A stretch of DNA of 64,000 nt from Nocardia terrae (lineage in GTDB: Bacteria; Actinomycetota; Actinomycetes; Mycobacteriales; Mycobacteriaceae), in assembly GCF_009760405.1 (NCBI RefSeq), contig NZ_WRPP01000001.1, forward strand, positions 1,426,001-1,490,000, written 5' to 3'. The translations under genes were made by a program, and so were the position numbers. Below are positions 25,318 through 33,948 of the stretch, in pieces. The first letter of the stretch is position 1. The number at the start of each line of letters is the position of its first letter. The notes under the pieces were generated by a model. The model was given only the letters and a program-made list of their open reading frames with translations. It ran no database searches and was not told the origin of the DNA.

Positions 25318-27764
25318 CTGTCTCCGACACCACCACCGGATATTCGGCCATCGTCGAATCCGCGTTGGCCGCATTGGACCTCGACGACAAGGCAGCGTTG
25401 TTGGCGGGGCAGGACCTGTGGTCGCTGCGCGCGCTGCCCAAGATCGGGCTGCGCTCGCTGGTGATGTCCGACGGGCCGGTCGGAGTCCGGGGCGGCGGGT
25501 GGAGCGCGGACGATCCCTCGCTCACGCTGCCCAGTCCGACCGCGCTGGCCGCGACCTGGGATCCGGAGCTGGCGCGCCGCGCCGGGCAGGTGCTGGCCGC
25601 CGAGGCGCACCGCAAGGGCGTGCACATGCTGCTCGCGCCGACCATCAATCTGCATCGATCCCCGGTGGGCGGCAGGCATTTCGAGGCGTACTCGGAGGAC
25701 CCGCTGCTCACCGCCGCCATCGGCGCGGGCTATGTGACCGGTGTGCAGGAATGCGGCGTCGCGGCGACCATCAAGCATTTCGTCGCCAATGACGCCGAGA
25801 CCCAGCGCTTCACCGTGAACAACGAGGTCTCCGAACGCGCGTTGCGAGAGTTGTATCTCGCGCCGTTCGAGGAGATCATCGCGACCGCGCGGCCGTGGGC
25901 CCTGATGTCGGCCTACAACGGAGTAAACGGCGTCACCATGACCGAAAACGGTGCCCTGCAAGTCGATCTGCTGCGCCGGGAATGGGGCTACGACGGCGTC
26001 GTGGTCTCGGACTGGCTCGCCGCGCGCGACACCGTCGGCGCGGTGGTGGGCGGTACCGATATCGCCATGCCCGGTCCCTACACGGTGTTCGGCGCGGCAC
26101 TCGCGCTGGCCGTGCGGGAGGGGCGGGTGGCCGAGGCGACGGTGGACGACGCCGTTCGCCGGGTGCTGCTGCTGGCAGCGCGGTTGGGGCTGCTCGATGG
26201 CGCCGAGCCCGCGGTTGCTGGTGCGGCGCGACCCACGCCGCCGGACGGCATCGAGACCGCGCGGGAGCTGGCTGCCCGTTCGATGGTGCTGCTGCGCAAC
26301 GAGAACCGGGTGCTTCCGCTGTCGGACCGGGTCGGCTCGATAGCGTTGATCGGCAGTGCGGCCCGGGACGCGCGAGTGCTCGGGGGCGGATCGGCGACGG
26401 TGTTCCCAGCCCGGGTGGTGTCACCGCTGGACGGACTGCGCGCCGCACTGCCGGAAGGTGTGGTGACCTACACGGTCGGCGCCGACCCCAACCAGGGGCT
26501 CGAGCTCGCCGGCGGCGGGTTCGACCTGCGGGCGATCCTCCGCGATGCGGAGGGCTGGGTGCTTGCCGAACAGCCGCTGACTGTCGCCCGGGTGCGCTGG
26601 ACGGACAATGCGCTACCTGGCGGAGCGGACTACGACGCGGTGGCGTCGGTGGAGATCGTCGGCACCTTCACCCCGCGCGAATCCGGTCCGCACGAATTCG
26701 GCCTCGGCGGCCTCGGCGCGTTCCGGCTCGCCGTCGCCGATCGGGAGTTGTTCGACGGCGTGCACGAATTGCCCGAGCATGCAGATCCTTTCGAGGCGCT
26801 CACCGGCCCGCCGACTCCGCACGGTTCGGTGATGCTGACCGCCGGTGAACCGGTGCCGGTCAGTCTGTTGAACACCACGCCGCAGGGCGCGATCGGCCCG
26901 ATCCGGGGCATCAGCTTCACGCTGGCCATGCGCGAACCGCGCCTCGACGACGACACCCTGATCGAGGAAGCCGTCGCCGCCGCTGCCGTCGCCGATATCG
27001 CGGTCGTCGTGGTCGCGACCACGACCGCGCAGGAGAGTGAGGGCTTCGACCGCGCCGATCTGCGACTGCCGGGTCGGCAGGATGAACTCGTGACCCGGGT
27101 CGCCGCCGTCAATCCGCGCACCGTGGTGGTGGTCAACAGCGGATCACCGGTCGAGATGCCTTGGCGGGACGAGGTTTCCGCGATCCTGCTGAGCTGGTTC
27201 CCGGGCCAGGAGGGCGGTGCCGCATTGGCGGACGTGCTGCTGGGCCGCACCGAACCCGGCGGTCGGCTGCCGACCACCTGGCCCGTCCGGCTGGCCGACG
27301 CGCCGGTCCGCGAGGTGACCCCCGAAGACGGTGTATTGCGTTATGACGAAGGAATTTTCATCGGATACCGAGCCTGGCAGCGGCACGATATCGCACCGGC
27401 CTACCCGTTCGGTCACGGACTCGGCTATACCGATTGGCATTACGAGTCCATCGAGACATCCGACCGCACAGTGCGAATCAGATTGCGCAATACCGGATCT
27501 CGGCCCGGTCGGGAAGTCGTTCAAATCTATCTCGCACCGTCCGAACCCGATGATCGTCGACCACGAAACTGGCTGGCCGATTTCACCGTGGCAGCCGCGG
27601 AACCCGGCGAGACAACCGAACTCACCCTGACATTGCCCGACCGCGCCTTCCGGATCTGGGACGAGACCAGCGGCGCATGGCAATTCGTACCCGGCCGCTA
27701 CCGGGTGCACGCCGGGCGCAGCAATACCGATCTGAGGATATCCGCCGTGACCGACATCGTCTGA
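25314..27764 (+). CDS. Glycoside hydrolase family 3 β-glucosidase-like
   Basis: This 816-residue GH3 enzyme begins with the N-terminal TIM barrel (LVMSDGPVGVRG, LLAPTINLHRSPVGGRHFE, the ATIKHFVANDAETQR substrate segment) and has its nucleophile Asp233 in GVVVSDW. Next come the α/β sandwich, split by a PA14-like insert at about residues 400-540 (ADYDAVASVEIVGTFTPRES), and a C-terminal fibronectin III-like domain (RLRNTGSRPGREVVQIYL). There is no signal peptide, so it hydrolyses imported β-glycosides in the cytosol. It is coupled to the MFS gene and belongs to the sulfatase island. Confidence 0.92.
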   Translation: MTVSDTTTGYSAIVESALAALDLDDKAALLAGQDLWSLRALPKIGLRSLVMSDGPVGVRGGGWSADDPSLTLPSPTALAATWDPELARRAGQVLAAEAHRKGVHMLLAPTINLHRSPVGGRHFEAYSEDPLLTAAIGAGYVTGVQECGVAATIKHFVANDAETQRFTVNNEVSERALRELYLAPFEEIIATARPWALMSAYNGVNGVTMTENGALQVDLLRREWGYDGVVVSDWLAARDTVGAVVGGTDIAMPGPYTVFGAALALAVREGRVAEATVDDAVRRVLLLAARLGLLDGAEPAVAGAARPTPPDGIETARELAARSMVLLRNENRVLPLSDRVGSIALIGSAARDARVLGGGSATVFPARVVSPLDGLRAALPEGVVTYTVGADPNQGLELAGGGFDLRAILRDAEGWVLAEQPLTVARVRWTDNALPGGADYDAVASVEIVGTFTPRESGPHEFGLGGLGAFRLAVADRELFDGVHELPEHADPFEALTGPPTPHGSVMLTAGEPVPVSLLNTTPQGAIGPIRGISFTLAMREPRLDDDTLIEEAVAAAAVADIAVVVVATTTAQESEGFDRADLRLPGRQDELVTRVAAVNPRTVVVVNSGSPVEMPWRDEVSAILLSWFPGQEGGAALADVLLGRTEPGGRLPTTWPVRLADAPVREVTPEDGVLRYDEGIFIGYRAWQRHDIAPAYPFGHGLGYTDWHYESIETSDRTVRIRLRNTGSRPGREVVQIYLAPSEPDDRRPRNWLADFTVAAAEPGETTELTLTLPDRAFRIWDETSGAWQFVPGRYRVHAGRSNTDLRISAVTDIV

Positions 27765-27788
27765 GCCTCTCATAGCGCGAAAGACCAA

Positions 27789-27815
27789 CCCGCCGAACGC
27801 ATCAGCGTCGGCGGG
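27789..27815. terminator. Terminator hairpin after GH3 gene
   Basis: CCCGCCGA (27789-27796) pairs exactly with TCGGCGGG (27808-27815) around an 11-base loop, 24 bases past the glycosidase stop. There is no T-run, as usual for this genome type. It closes the sulfatase island; the remaining bases to 28071 hold only the leader of the next gene. Confidence 0.65.
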
Positions 27816-28071
27816 CAGTCTGCGTTGTGCGTGTATTTCGCGACGGAAATCGATTGAAAAAGCCTCGAGAAAACGCTGGCAGAACGAGCGTTAAGTCGGC
27901 TAGTGTCTCAAATCACGAAGACGGCGGATCGTAATGACGGTCACAAGCCGAGGCCTCAGTGCCGGAACGTGATTCGCGCTTCGTAGCCGATTCCCGCACT
28001 CGCGGGCCCAGTCATCGACCGACGGTCTCCCCCTGCGAACCGCGGCCGGTGCGTGAGATGAGGAAACACGC

Positions 28072-28782
28072 ATGAACATTCGCCTCGCAACCCTGACCAC
28101 GGCCGTCGTGGCCGCCGGCGTCGTCGGAGCCGCCGCCACCGCCACCGCGGCCCCGGAAACCGCGCCACCGGCCGTCGGCTACCACTCCGACCTCGACGGC
28201 AATGCTGTGGTCACGACGCTCACCGACGGCAGCTTCGCATTGTCGGGGGACCGGCAGTCGGTCGCGATCCGTGACATCGCGGGCAGGACCATCGAGAGCC
28301 TGCCGCTGTCCTTCACCCTCGACGGCCAGCACCTGCCGCTGGTGCAACAGATCGCCGATGACGGCCGCACTTTGCGCCTGCTGCCGGATCTCACCACGCT
28401 GGACCGCACCGCGCTGAAGCCGGTCGCGTCGCCGGTGGAGAACCAGCTGGCCATGAACGACCTCATCAACTCCGTCAGCCTGGGCACCTCGATCGGCAGC
28501 CTCATCGGCACCGCCATCGGCGCGGTCGCGGGAATCGGCGTCGGTGTCGCGGTGGCCGGCGCCTCCTGTCTGGCGCTGAGCCTGGGCTGCGTGATCACCG
28601 CGCTGCCGATCATCAGCTTGGTCGCCGCGGCCGGCGGTCTGGCCGGACTGGTTCTCGGCGGCGGTCCGACCGCCATCGCCGCCGCTCTGACGTACTTCTC
28701 CGTCATGCAGGCCGCGCCCGGCACCAGCAAGTACGCGCCGTACGTGCAGGGCAGGACCGGCGACCCGGCCCCCGCGAACTGA
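28072..28782 (+). CDS. Exported glycine-rich protein, paralog A
   Basis: This 236-residue protein has a Sec-type signal peptide (residues 1-27, ending ATATAAPE). A β-rich N-terminal half (GSFALSGDRQSVAIRDIAGR) is followed by the motif PVASPVENQ at about residue 119. A long glycine/alanine-rich hydrophobic stretch follows at about residues 137-205 (GTSIGSLIGTAIGAVAGIG), containing a Cys pair in ASCLALSLGCV. The C-terminus ends MQAAPGTSKYAPYV. The glycine-zipper region suggests membrane insertion. It is a tandem paralog of the next gene, 26 bases downstream. No function is known to me. Confidence 0.75.
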   Translation: MNIRLATLTTAVVAAGVVGAAATATAAPETAPPAVGYHSDLDGNAVVTTLTDGSFALSGDRQSVAIRDIAGRTIESLPLSFTLDGQHLPLVQQIADDGRTLRLLPDLTTLDRTALKPVASPVENQLAMNDLINSVSLGTSIGSLIGTAIGAVAGIGVGVAVAGASCLALSLGCVITALPIISLVAAAGGLAGLVLGGGPTAIAAALTYFSVMQAAPGTSKYAPYVQGRTGDPAPAN

Positions 28783-28808
28783 CCGCGACAACCAGCAGGG
28801 ATAACGGA

Positions 28809-29555
28809 ATGAAGCTTCGCACAACAGCTTTCGCGGCACTGACCGCGGCGGGCGCGATGACGATCGCTGCGGCTCCCGCCCATGCCGACGAGGGCCCGGG
28901 AGTGCGCTATCGCGCGGGCGTGGTGGGTGACTCGGCGGTCACCGTGCTCGACGACGGCACTTTCGCGCTCGCCCCGGATGCGGGATCGGTACTCGTCCGT
29001 GATGCCGGTGGCAACCAAATCCTGTCATTGCCTTTGACTTTCGATCTGGACGGGACCCCGCACCCGATTCTGCAACAGATCAGCGCCGACGGTCACCGCC
29101 TGGCGCTGACCCCGGATACCGGCCTGCGCCCGGTGGCTTCTCCCATGGAGAACCAGAAGGCGCTCGACGAATTCGCCGGGAACATGAGCACCGGCACCCT
29201 GGTCGGCACCGTCGGCGGATTCGTGGTCGGCGCGGTGGTCGGCGCGGCGATCGGGCTGGGCTCCTGCCTGATCGTCGGCCCCGGCTGCCTGGCCACCGCC
29301 CCGGCCGCCATCATGGCCTTCGCGGGCGGCGGCATGCTGGTGGGCACCCTCGGGCTGGGCGGCGCGGCGCTGGTCAACGGGGCGTGGAAATACCTCACCA
29401 CCCTGCAGGCCGCGCCGGGGCAGAGCGCCTACGCGGACAAGGACGGCCTGCTGGTGCCGGACGGCACCGATGTCCCGAACGCCAACCTGCGTATCCCGCC
29501 GCTCCCGCTCAAGCCGCTGATCAGCGGTTCCTCCAGCGGCTCCGGCCACCACTGA
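28809..29555 (+). CDS. Exported glycine-rich protein, paralog B
   Basis: This 248-residue paralog of the preceding protein has a signal peptide (residues 1-27, ending APAHADE), the DDGTFALAPDAGSVLVRDAG segment matching paralog A, PVASPMENQ, and a glycine-zipper stretch (GTLVGTVGGFVVGAVVGAAI). The Cys pair SCLIVGPGCLAT lies at the same place. Its C-terminus is extended by about 40 Pro/Ser-rich residues ending in SGSGHH. Order, spacing and shared motifs point to one operon formed by gene duplication. Confidence 0.75.
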   Translation: MKLRTTAFAALTAAGAMTIAAAPAHADEGPGVRYRAGVVGDSAVTVLDDGTFALAPDAGSVLVRDAGGNQILSLPLTFDLDGTPHPILQQISADGHRLALTPDTGLRPVASPMENQKALDEFAGNMSTGTLVGTVGGFVVGAVVGAAIGLGSCLIVGPGCLATAPAAIMAFAGGGMLVGTLGLGGAALVNGAWKYLTTLQAAPGQSAYADKDGLLVPDGTDVPNANLRIPPLPLKPLISGSSSGSGHH

Positions 29556-29678
29556 CCGGCTGACGCGATGCCCGTCCCGCGGCCCCGACAGCCGCGGGAC
29601 GGGCGGCGCGCTCAGCCCGTGCACCGCGCTATTGTCGCCTCCGGCACCGAAAACGGTGGGGGAGCAGAGGAGGGCGCG

Positions 29679-30296
29679 GTGGCGCGGACATTGGTCGCGG
29701 ACAAGGCCGGTCGGGCAGCGCGCGAGCGGATCCTGCGTGCGGCACTGGAGACCTTCGCCGAACGCGGTTACGCCGCGAGCTCACTGACGGCTGTGGCCAA
29801 GCGCGCCGGACTCTCCGCCCCCGGGGTGCTGCACCATTTTTCCGACAAGCGCTCGCTGCTGGCCGCGGTGCTCGAGGAACACGGGCAGAAGGACCGCGAA
29901 ACCGGTGATCGCACAGTCGAATTCGCCGACCTCGACTTACCGGCGGCCCTGGACCTGATCGTCGACCAGGTCGAGGCCAACCTCGCGCACCGCGACGTCA
30001 TACGGCTGGCCCACCTGTGCGCGCTCGCCCCCGGCGAGGACGCGCAGGTGGCGGCGGACTGGTCCAAGGCTCGGCTGCAACGCCTGCGCGCCGACATCGT
30101 CGCCTTCGCCGACCGGGCGCGCGCCCGTGGTGAAATCTCCGCCGACACCGACCTGGACGCCACCGCCGCGGTGATCGTCGCGGCCTTCCTCGGCCTGGAA
30201 CATCAGTGGCTCGTCGATGAATCCTTCGACATGGTCGCGGGCATGCGTGCCTTCACCAGGTTGCTCGCCACGCGGATCGGACGGTCCGGCGCTTGA
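29679..30296 (+). CDS. TetR-family regulator
   Basis: This 205-residue TetR protein has its helix-turn-helix at about residues 14-60 (GYAASSLTAVAKRAGLSAPG, then VLHHFSDKRSLL) and a helical ligand domain (RLAHLCALAPGEDAQ; VAAFLGLEHQWLVDESFD). GTG at 29679 has GAGGAGGG 6 bases upstream and gives a normal length; the open frame reaches back to 29568 without a good start. It is separated from the exported pair by 123 bases. Target genes are unknown. Confidence 0.85.
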   Translation: MARTLVADKAGRAARERILRAALETFAERGYAASSLTAVAKRAGLSAPGVLHHFSDKRSLLAAVLEEHGQKDRETGDRTVEFADLDLPAALDLIVDQVEANLAHRDVIRLAHLCALAPGEDAQVAADWSKARLQRLRADIVAFADRARARGEISADTDLDATAAVIVAAFLGLEHQWLVDESFDMVAGMRAFTRLLATRIGRSGA

Positions 30297-30625
30297 GCCA
30301 CCATGCCGGAGGCCATGATTCACCCCGCTCCGGAACCAATACCGTCGATGACGAGTCCGGCCGTGACGAGCGGACCGCCCACCCGCCTGCCGGGGCTGAG
30401 GTTCGGGCTTCGTCGCAGCCCCTCTCGCTGGATCAGGGCGAGGATCTCCGGCGAGTTTCAGCCGCCCGGTCGGCGCGCCGGACCGGATCACGGCGCCCGG
30501 AAACGGGCCGAGTGCCCCGGTTCTTGTGACCTTCGGCCGCGCCGGGCGCACGCGGGTCTCGGCAATGCTGGGTGTTGTCGCGGTCATGGGCATGACCTGG
30601 CCGCCGAGACCGGGAAAGGGAGACG
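30297..30625. other. 329-base gap without convincing gene
   Basis: Frames on both strands are open by G+C bias but show no start with a ribosome binding site and no recognisable protein. The only item seen is a dormancy-box-like site at 30526-30538, near the start of the universal stress protein gene. Confidence 0.5.
30526..30538. promoter_or_regulatory. DosR-like box upstream of universal stress gene
   Basis: GTGACC-TTC-GGCC lies 88 bases upstream of the universal stress protein gene. It shares G-x-GACC-N3-GGCC with a second site at 31564-31576 that sits 81 bases before the next unit. Both resemble the mycobacterial DosR palindrome GGGACT-N2-AGTCCC. No DosR gene is in the window. Confidence 0.45.
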
Positions 30626-31546
30626 ATGATGGCCGAACAAGTTTTCGCGCACGCGCCGGACGCGCCGATCGTGGTGGCGGTGGACGGCTCGGCGACGGCC
30701 GGTCTGGCCGTGGCCTGGGCCGCCGCCGAGGCCGCGCTGCACGGGCGCAGGCTGCATATCGTCATCTCCCAGGCCTTCCAGTTCGCTTATGGCCCGGTGC
30801 CTTTCATCACCGAAGAAGTGGTCGAGCAGTTGCAGGAGGCCGGTGATGAGATCGTGGCCGACGCGGTGCGCATCGCACGCGACACCGTGCCCGGTGACCA
30901 GCTCACGATCAGCACCGAGGTGATCTTCGAGCCGATCATTCCCAGCCTGATCGAACGTTCGCGGCAGGCCCACACGCTGGTGGTCGGCAGTCGTGGTCGC
31001 GGTGCGTTCCGGCGCGCGGTGCTCGGTTCGGTGAGTTCGGCGATGGTCCAGCACGCGCACTGCCCGGTCGCGGTGATCCACACCATGTCCGGGACCGACG
31101 CGGTGTCCGCGCGCAAGCCCGTGCTCGTCGGGGTCGACGGCAGCGCCAACAGTGTGCCCGCCCTCGAGCTCGCCTTCGAGGAGGCGTCCCTGCGCAAGGT
31201 CGGGCTCGTCGCGCTGCACTCGTGGAGCGATGTCACCGGCACCGAACCGGCCCCGGTCGGGTGGGAATCGGTGCGGGACAGCGAAGAAGCGCTGCTGACC
31301 GAGAGCCTGGCCGGTTACGGCGAACGCTATCCCGATGTGCCGGTTCGCCGTGTCCTGGTCCGCGATCGGCCCGCGCGCTCACTGTTGACCGAATCGGAGA
31401 ACGCGCAATTGGTGGTCGTCGGCAGTCATGGCCGCGGCGGCTTCGCGGGCATGCTGCTCGGCTCCACCAGCGCAGCACTGGTGCAGTCGGTGGAATGCCC
31501 GATCGTCATCGCCCGGACATCGGCGACCGGCCGCGCCGACAGCTGA
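30626..31546 (+). CDS. Universal stress protein with two USP domains
   Basis: This 306-residue protein has two tandem UspA domains (about residues 13-155 and 163-300). Each starts IVVAVDGSATAG or VLVGVDGSANSV and each carries the ATP-binding loop: GSRGRGAFRRAVLGSVSS and GSHGRGGFAGMLLGSTSA. Two-domain proteins of this type are abundant in the mycobacterial dormancy (DosR) regulon. GGGAG precedes the ATG. The neighbouring phosphoribosyltransferase-hydrolase and archease-like genes and the shared upstream box support a hypoxia or stasis response; that link is inferred. Confidence 0.92.
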   Translation: MMAEQVFAHAPDAPIVVAVDGSATAGLAVAWAAAEAALHGRRLHIVISQAFQFAYGPVPFITEEVVEQLQEAGDEIVADAVRIARDTVPGDQLTISTEVIFEPIIPSLIERSRQAHTLVVGSRGRGAFRRAVLGSVSSAMVQHAHCPVAVIHTMSGTDAVSARKPVLVGVDGSANSVPALELAFEEASLRKVGLVALHSWSDVTGTEPAPVGWESVRDSEEALLTESLAGYGERYPDVPVRRVLVRDRPARSLLTESENAQLVVVGSHGRGGFAGMLLGSTSAALVQSVECPIVIARTSATGRADS

Positions 31547-31563
31547 CCGATCGACCTGCCCGA

Positions 31564-31576
31564 GGGACCAAGGGCC
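31564..31576. promoter_or_regulatory. DosR-like box upstream of phosphoribosyltransferase gene
   Basis: GGGACC-AAG-GGCC stands 81 bases before the phosphoribosyltransferase-hydrolase start. It matches the DosR consensus at most positions and the site at 30526-30538 in the conserved bases. Regulation is inferred from similarity and equal spacing. Confidence 0.5.
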
Positions 31577-31656
31577 TTCGCGTCGGCGACCAGTGGATCT
31601 GCCCTCGGGTGTCCGACGCTGTGACGCTGGAATGACCGGTCGTCCAGGAGGTTTCG

Positions 31657-32997
31657 ATGGTGTTCGTGGATCGTGCCGAGGCGGGGCGTCGCCTGGCTCA
31701 GCGTTTGGTGATGCTGCGCGGTGAGGATGTCGTCGTGCTGGGGCTGCCACGCGGTGGCGTCCCGGTCGCGTACGAGGTCGCGCGAGCGCTCGACGCACCG
31801 CTGGATGTTCTGGTGGTGCGCAAACTCGGTGTGCCCTATCAGCCGGAGCTGGCCTTCGGCGCCATCGGCGAGGACGGGGTCCGGGTGGTCAATCAGTTCG
31901 TGGTGAGCCGCATCGGGGCCTCCGATGAGGAATTGGCACAGGTGGAGCGATCCGAGCGCGCGGAATTGGACCGTCGCGCCGCCCGTTTCCGTGCCGGCCG
32001 CCCGCGCCTCCCGCTGACCGGCCGGACGGTGGTGATCGTCGATGACGGGGTCGCGACCGGCGCCACCGCCCGCGCCGCCTGCCGGGTGGCCCGTGCGCAG
32101 GGTGCGGCGCGAGTGGTGCTGGCGGTACCGGTGGCGGCCCCGGAGGCGCTGCACGCGGTGGAGCGCGAAGCCGACGAAGTGATCTGCCTCGAACAGCCGA
32201 TGTTCTTCTCCGCGGTCGGCCAGTGGTACTACCGCTTCGGGCAGACCACCGACGACGAGGTGGTCGAGCTGCTCGATCACGCCGCGGCGCGGGCGCCGCT
32301 GCCGCAATCGGCTCCGGCCGCCGATCCGCCGCTGCGCGACGACGAGGTGCGGGTGCGGGCCGGGAAGGTCGAGCTGGCAGGGCATCTCACCGTTCCGGAG
32401 AATCCGGTGGGCATGGTGGTGTTCGTGCACGGCAGCGGCAGCAGCCGTCACAGCCCCCGCAACCGCTATGTCGCCGCGGTATTGCAGCGGGCCGGGCTGG
32501 GCACGCTGCTGTTCGATCTGCTCACCACGGCAGAGGAATTGGACCGCGCCAATGTATTCGACATCGATCTGCTGGCCGGGCGACTGGTCGAGGTCACCGC
32601 GTGGCTGACCCGTCAGGAACACGTCGCGGGCCTGCCGATCGGGTACTTCGGCGCCAGCACCGGCGCGGCGGCCGCCCTGTGCGCCGCGGCCGACCCGCGC
32701 GTGCGGGTGGACGCGGTGGTGTCGCGCGGCGGGCGACCCGATCTGGCGGGTCCCGCCCTGGCCGCGGTCCGCGCGCCGACCCTGCTGATCGTCGGCGGCC
32801 ACGACTATGTGGTGCTGGATCTGAATCGTCAAGCGGCCAAGGCGATGTCGTGCGAGACTGCACTGGTGGAAGTCCCGGGCGCGACGCATCTGTTCGAGGA
32901 ACCCGGCACCCTGCGCCGGGCCGCGGAACTGGCCCGCGACTGGTTCATCACCCGCCTGCACGACGTGGCCGCGACCGCATCGGCGGAGCCGCGGTGA
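31657..32997 (+). CDS. Phosphoribosyltransferase-dienelactone hydrolase fusion
   Basis: This is a 446-residue two-domain protein. Residues 1-215 form a type I phosphoribosyltransferase with PRPP loop IVDDGVATGATARAA (Asp129-Asp130). Residues 225-440 form an α/β hydrolase of the dienelactone hydrolase type with elbow FGASTGAAAA (Ser334), Asp383 in GGHDYVVL and His411 in GATHLF. The same fusion occurs in Mycobacterium tuberculosis Rv0571c, a dormancy-regulon gene. Substrates are unknown. Its stop overlaps the GTG of the archease-like gene. A DosR-like box lies upstream. Confidence 0.88.
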   Translation: MVFVDRAEAGRRLAQRLVMLRGEDVVVLGLPRGGVPVAYEVARALDAPLDVLVVRKLGVPYQPELAFGAIGEDGVRVVNQFVVSRIGASDEELAQVERSERAELDRRAARFRAGRPRLPLTGRTVVIVDDGVATGATARAACRVARAQGAARVVLAVPVAAPEALHAVEREADEVICLEQPMFFSAVGQWYYRFGQTTDDEVVELLDHAAARAPLPQSAPAADPPLRDDEVRVRAGKVELAGHLTVPENPVGMVVFVHGSGSSRHSPRNRYVAAVLQRAGLGTLLFDLLTTAEELDRANVFDIDLLAGRLVEVTAWLTRQEHVAGLPIGYFGASTGAAAALCAAADPRVRVDAVVSRGGRPDLAGPALAAVRAPTLLIVGGHDYVVLDLNRQAAKAMSCETALVEVPGATHLFEEPGTLRRAAELARDWFITRLHDVAATASAEPR

Positions 32998-33416
32998 CCG
33001 CCCCGGAAGCCGGATACCGGTACATCCCGCGCCCCGACGACCTGTGCGTCGAGGCGTGGGCTCCCACGCGTGAACGCTGCCTGGTCCAGGTGATCGACGC
33101 GGTGGTGGACAGTTTCATCCAGCGCCCGCGGCCCGAGCCCAGCGAGACGATCGAGTGGGTCATGCCGCGCGACCGCGCAGAGAACCTGATGGGCACCCTG
33201 CTCGAGGCGGTCGACCACCAGATGGAGGTCTACTCCCGCATCCCGGTCACGACGACCGTCGAGCGGCTCGACAGTGGCTGGCGTGTCCGCTTCGAGCTGG
33301 CGGATCTGGATCGCACCACGCTGTGCGGCGCGGTGCCGACGGCGGTCACGTTGCACGACATCCGAATTCAGTCCGAACGCGACCGCTGGCACTGCGTGGT
33401 ATCCGTCGATTCCTGA
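32994..33416 (+). CDS. Archease-like protein
   Basis: This 140-residue protein resembles archease in length and pattern. It starts YRYIPRPDDLCVEAWAPTRE, continues LVQVIDAVVDSF, has a central LMGTLLEAVDHQMEVYSRIP segment and ends with β strands LHDIRIQSERDRWHCVVSVD. Archeases help the RNA ligase RtcB and bind metal through acidic residues (Asp in PDD and near the C-terminus). The GTG start overlaps the preceding stop, so translation is coupled. No RtcB gene is visible in the window, so another role in stress physiology is possible. Confidence 0.7.
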   Translation: MTAPEAGYRYIPRPDDLCVEAWAPTRERCLVQVIDAVVDSFIQRPRPEPSETIEWVMPRDRAENLMGTLLEAVDHQMEVYSRIPVTTTVERLDSGWRVRFELADLDRTTLCGAVPTAVTLHDIRIQSERDRWHCVVSVDS

Positions 33417-33440
33417 CCCGGGGTCCGGTCGACCCGGGGG

Positions 33441-33824
33441 TCAGCCGAGCTGGATCGTGCGCTCGTGCGTGTCGACGGCCTTGCGCAGCCGGGCGCGCGA
33501 GAGTTCGTGATCGCCGCATTCGCAATGGGCCGAGAGCACATCGTCGGTGTAGCGATCGCCGTCGAGCAGGTCGACGAAGCGGATGTGGCGGCGGTCGGCG
33601 TGGTGAGCCTCGTCGATGTAGTCGCGGCGGCCGTGCGCGTGCGGCCCGATCAGCGACTCGTACACCGCACCCGCCGCGGTGTCGAAAACCGTTGCGACAT
33701 GGTGGCTTCGACCGCAGCGGACGCGCACCAGCGCGTGGTCGTCGCGATCGTCGCGCAGGTCGTCCAGAGCGCGCCGGGCGGCGAGTCGCCGTTCGGATGG
33801 GCTGAGATCGGTTGGATTGCTCAT
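33441..33824 (-). CDS. Conserved hypothetical protein with CxCG motif
   Basis: This 127-residue protein starts at ATG 33824 with a strong GGAGGA site 4 bases upstream. The N-terminal third is charged (SERRLAARRALDDLRDDRDD). The middle has HHVATVFDTAAGAVYESLIG and a His/Asp-rich stretch HGRRDYIDEAHHADRRH; near the end is SAHCECGDHELSRARL, a possible metal site. No family recognised and no signal or membrane segment. It is divergent from the DUF6069 gene at 33949. Confidence 0.65.
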   Translation of the reverse strand: MSNPTDLSPSERRLAARRALDDLRDDRDDHALVRVRCGRSHHVATVFDTAAGAVYESLIGPHAHGRRDYIDEAHHADRRHIRFVDLLDGDRYTDDVLSAHCECGDHELSRARLRKAVDTHERTIQLG

Positions 33825-33948
33825 CGATTCCTCCGTCGTTCTGATCGCCTCGGTGTGCGGATGGGCCAAGTCTCCACGGGGCGCACAGACCGGCAGAAGG
33901 GTCGCAAGTCGCACATCGAAGGGCCGGACGGCGGGTACCTTTCCTGGT

